DNA of 9,968 nucleotides from assembly GCA_046302715.1 (NCBI GenBank), contig JBKCHQ010000078.1:1-9968 (forward strand), in the 5' to 3' direction. The notes under the pieces are model-generated. The model searched no databases. It was not told the origin of the DNA and saw nothing but the letters and a program-made list of their open reading frames with translations. Shown here one piece after another: positions 8,053 to 9,968 of this stretch (positions within the stretch are counted from its first letter, which is position 1; the number at the start of each line of letters is the position of its first letter). The translations under genes and the position numbers were made by a program. Source of the stretch: CAMCXT01 sp046302715. Its GTDB lineage: Bacteria; Bacteroidota; Bacteroidia; M30B66.

Positions 8053-8091
8053 CTACCATTCGATAAATGTGTCTTTATCCGAATTCGGTAG
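8053..8091 (+). terminator. Terminator-like bulged hairpin after the helical-protein gene
   Basis: Three stem blocks, ctacc/ggtag, attcg/cgaat and ataaa/tttat, stack into a 15-base-pair stem (8053-8067 with 8074-8091). The loop is tgtgtc and there are bulges of one and two bases on the 3' arm. It begins 47 bases after the stop at 8006. No U-tract follows, so classic intrinsic termination is doubtful; it may instead protect the mRNA 3' end. Confidence 0.35.
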
Positions 8092-8282
8092 TTAATATCA
8101 AAAAACAAGAAGAGTTGTTCAATAAAATCAAGTAGGTTGCTGCATCTTTATATCATATATAATTACTTCTAAAGGTAATCAGCTAGGCGAATACCCACAC
8201 CTCATCATCAACACCTCCATCTTGATAATCATCCTTAAAAGTAACCTTGTTGCATTGTTTGCGTTGTACCTTTCCGAACGGA

Positions 8283-9332
8283 ATGAAGAACTTACGCAAA
8301 CATTCGTTGGAATGGCTTAAAGCGTTTTTATGGGCTGCACTGGTGGCCTGGTTGCTGCGTACATTCATCATCCAGGGTGCGTTTATTCCCACGCACAGCA
8401 TGAACAATACTTTATTGGCCGGCGATTACATCTTTATTTCAAAAACAGCCTATGGCCCCCGTCTACCCATCACTCCCCTCTCCGTTCCTTTTTTACATCA
8501 GCATCTGCCCTTTGGATCCGAAACACCGGCATACCTCAACTGGATTCAATTCCCCTACTTTCGGCTGGGAAGCGCAACTGTAAATGCTGGCGATATCGTC
8601 GTATTTAATTATCCGCTCGAAACCGAGTCTCCCATTGATAAAAGAACCTTATACATTAAACGTTGTGTGGCATTACCTGGCGATATGGTTCAAATTTTCG
8701 AGAAAAAACTCAAGCGCAACGGCAAATGGATTGACCATAATGAAAACATGCTTTTTAAACGACATGTAAAAGCAGCCGGACCGCTTAAACCCGAATGGTT
8801 CGATTCGTTGAACATCAGAAATGGAATGCTGGTATCGAACATGTTTGATTACGAATTCCCGCTCAATGATTCGATGGCAGCATCGCTCGAAAAATTAAAA
8901 TACATCAATAAAGTATCGCTTAAATTTGAAAATAGGGATGAATTTCATGCGCATATTTTTCCCCACCACAAAGCATATCCCTTTAACAATGATTTTTGGG
9001 GGCCTTGTAAGGTGCCCAAAAAAGGAGATGCTGTTGTGCTAAACGATACTACAATTGCTCTTTATAAGAGAATTATCACACAATTTGAGGGACATGAACT
9101 CATGCAAAAAAATGGCAGTATTTACATTGATAAAAAAGCCACAACCACCTATACATTCGAAAAAAATTATTTCTTCATGCTGGGCGATAACCGCGACTAT
9201 TCGGTAGATTCGAGATATTGGGGATTTGTTCCCGAAGATCATATTGTAGGCAAGGCATGGCGCATATTTTTTTCGCACGACCCCGATAAAAATTCTATAC
9301 GGTGGAACCGAATTTTTAAATTCATCGAATAA
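8283..9332 (+). CDS. lepB: Signal peptidase I (S26 family)
   Basis: This membrane-bound serine protease removes signal peptides from Sec- and Tat-exported proteins on the periplasmic face of the inner membrane. From ATG at 8283 it has 349 residues. One N-terminal membrane segment lies at about 12-31. All expected boxes are present: HSMNNTL with the nucleophile Ser39, NAGDIVVFNYP (about 101-111), YIKRCVALPGD with the general base Lys126, and GDNRD (301-305) followed by DSRYWG (309-314). The family usually has Pro after SMx; here it is Asn42. The roughly 165 residues between the Lys box and GDNRD are longer than in E. coli LepB and typical of Bacteroidota homologs. An in-frame TTG at 8247 would add 12 residues, but ATG gives a normal short cytosolic tail. 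The stop overlaps the next start by one base (TAATG), so it probably forms an operon with the WbqC-family gene. Confidence 0.95.
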   Translation: MKNLRKHSLEWLKAFLWAALVAWLLRTFIIQGAFIPTHSMNNTLLAGDYIFISKTAYGPRLPITPLSVPFLHQHLPFGSETPAYLNWIQFPYFRLGSATVNAGDIVVFNYPLETESPIDKRTLYIKRCVALPGDMVQIFEKKLKRNGKWIDHNENMLFKRHVKAAGPLKPEWFDSLNIRNGMLVSNMFDYEFPLNDSMAASLEKLKYINKVSLKFENRDEFHAHIFPHHKAYPFNNDFWGPCKVPKKGDAVVLNDTTIALYKRIITQFEGHELMQKNGSIYIDKKATTTYTFEKNYFFMLGDNRDYSVDSRYWGFVPEDHIVGKAWRIFFSHDPDKNSIRWNRIFKFIE

Positions 9333-9952
9333 TGCGATTTATACTCCCGCTAGCCTGTTTTCCGGATGTGCGCTTTTTATCGGTATTGCATCAAGCATCA
9401 GATGCTTGCCACCTGGAGGTTAACGATCATTATGAACGTCAAACCTTACGCAATCGGTATCAACTCGTTGGCAGTCAAGGCATCATAAAGCTCAGCATCC
9501 CCTGCACAACACTACCCGATAAACGCTATTCCACTACCACAATAAACTATCGCAGCACCTGGCAGCGCACCCACTGGCGCACGATAACGGCTTGCTACAG
9601 CAGAGCACCGTATTTTATTTATTACATCGATGCCATCGAACCTTTATTCAAAAATTCATATCCTTCCATTATTGAATTTAATTCCGAAGCCCTTCGCATT
9701 TTATGCGAAGTATGGAATATGAAAGTACCAATACATACCGTCGAATGGCAACATTATCCGACCAAACCATGTAATGACCTCCGCTCATGGATTGATCCAG
9801 CAACATTGCAGCAAACATCATTTATAGAATATTATCAGGTGTTTTCAGATAAAAATGGATTTGTGGGCGGATGTTCGGCACTCGATATTTTATTTAATTG
9901 TGGACCCGAAGCCCCGCAGCTTTTCGAAAAAACATTTAACCAACTTTTTTAA
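9332..9952 (+). CDS. WbqC-family protein
   Basis: The 206-residue product matches the WbqC-like family (Pfam PF08889) along its whole length: LPLACFPDVRFLSVL at the start, then ERQTLRNRYQLVGSQG, LSIPC, YRSTWQRTHWRTITACYSRAPYF split over about 73-94, and near the end YYQVFSDKNGFVGG and LDILFNCGPEA. The length is normal for the family. WbqC was named from O-antigen gene clusters; the biochemical activity is not firmly established, so a role in cell-surface polysaccharide synthesis is only suggested. No signal peptide is seen, so it is probably cytoplasmic. The ATG overlaps the lepB stop by one base, which points to translational coupling; as I recall, lepB followed by a WbqC-family gene is a recurrent Bacteroidota arrangement. 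The remaining 16 bases after the stop are too short to interpret. Confidence 0.9.
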   Translation: MRFILPLACFPDVRFLSVLHQASDACHLEVNDHYERQTLRNRYQLVGSQGIIKLSIPCTTLPDKRYSTTTINYRSTWQRTHWRTITACYSRAPYFIYYIDAIEPLFKNSYPSIIEFNSEALRILCEVWNMKVPIHTVEWQHYPTKPCNDLRSWIDPATLQQTSFIEYYQVFSDKNGFVGGCSALDILFNCGPEAPQLFEKTFNQLF

Positions 9953-9968
9953 TTTAGTGACACCCTCG

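Noticed and set aside
8247..8274. Promoter-like pair ttg (8247-8249) and tacctttc (8267-8274) before lepB
   Set aside because: The -7 match is 7 of 8 with 17-base spacing, but transcription would start within a few bases of the ATG, leaving almost no leader; too weak to annotate.
8247..8282. TTG start for lepB giving 12 extra residues
   Set aside because: The extra residues do not resemble a signal peptidase N-terminus, and the ATG at 8283 is directly followed by a normal short tail and membrane segment.
1..9968. Defence system, phage, integron or secondary-metabolite cluster
   Set aside because: No nuclease, recombinase, transposase, toxin-antitoxin pair or biosynthetic enzyme motif was found on either strand; the genes are surface-protein and housekeeping types.

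Overview
The window looks like a chromosomal segment of a Bacteroidota bacterium. The main evidence is a secreted protein with a typical C-terminal sorting domain of the type IX secretion system (T9SS), beside a second large parallel beta-helix protein. A Bacteroidota-style signal peptidase I, a WbqC-family protein and weak ribosome-binding sites agree with this. No tRNA, rRNA, CRISPR array, transposase or phage gene was seen.

The left two thirds, read on the minus strand, hold two neighbouring paralogous surface or secreted proteins. The upstream one (start near 6343, end 4424) is complete: signal peptide, beta-helix, Ig-like module, PKD domain and T9SS sorting domain. The downstream one starts at 3990 and stays open for 1330 codons to the window edge, so its C-terminus lies outside. 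The two match collinearly over about 420 N-terminal residues, then differ completely: the short one ends in PKD plus sorting signal, the long one continues into a second, Asn/Thr/Gly-rich beta-helix of more than 800 residues. The 433-base gap between them carries an imperfect inverted-repeat element of about 182 bases with internal hairpins, the most unusual non-coding structure here.

The right third is on the plus strand. A 497-residue, probably all-helical protein of unknown function (6513-8006) is transcribed divergently from the beta-helix pair. After a 276-base spacer with a short tandem repeat and a terminator-like hairpin comes a tightly coupled pair: signal peptidase I (lepB, 8283-9332) and a WbqC-family protein (9332-9952), overlapping by one base. 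Signal peptidase would process the signal peptides of proteins such as the two beta-helix products, but that is a general cellular role and not evidence of a dedicated system.

No clearly new multi-gene system is visible. The points most worth a second look are the inverted-repeat element, the modular divergence of the tandem paralogs, and the uncharacterised helical protein.
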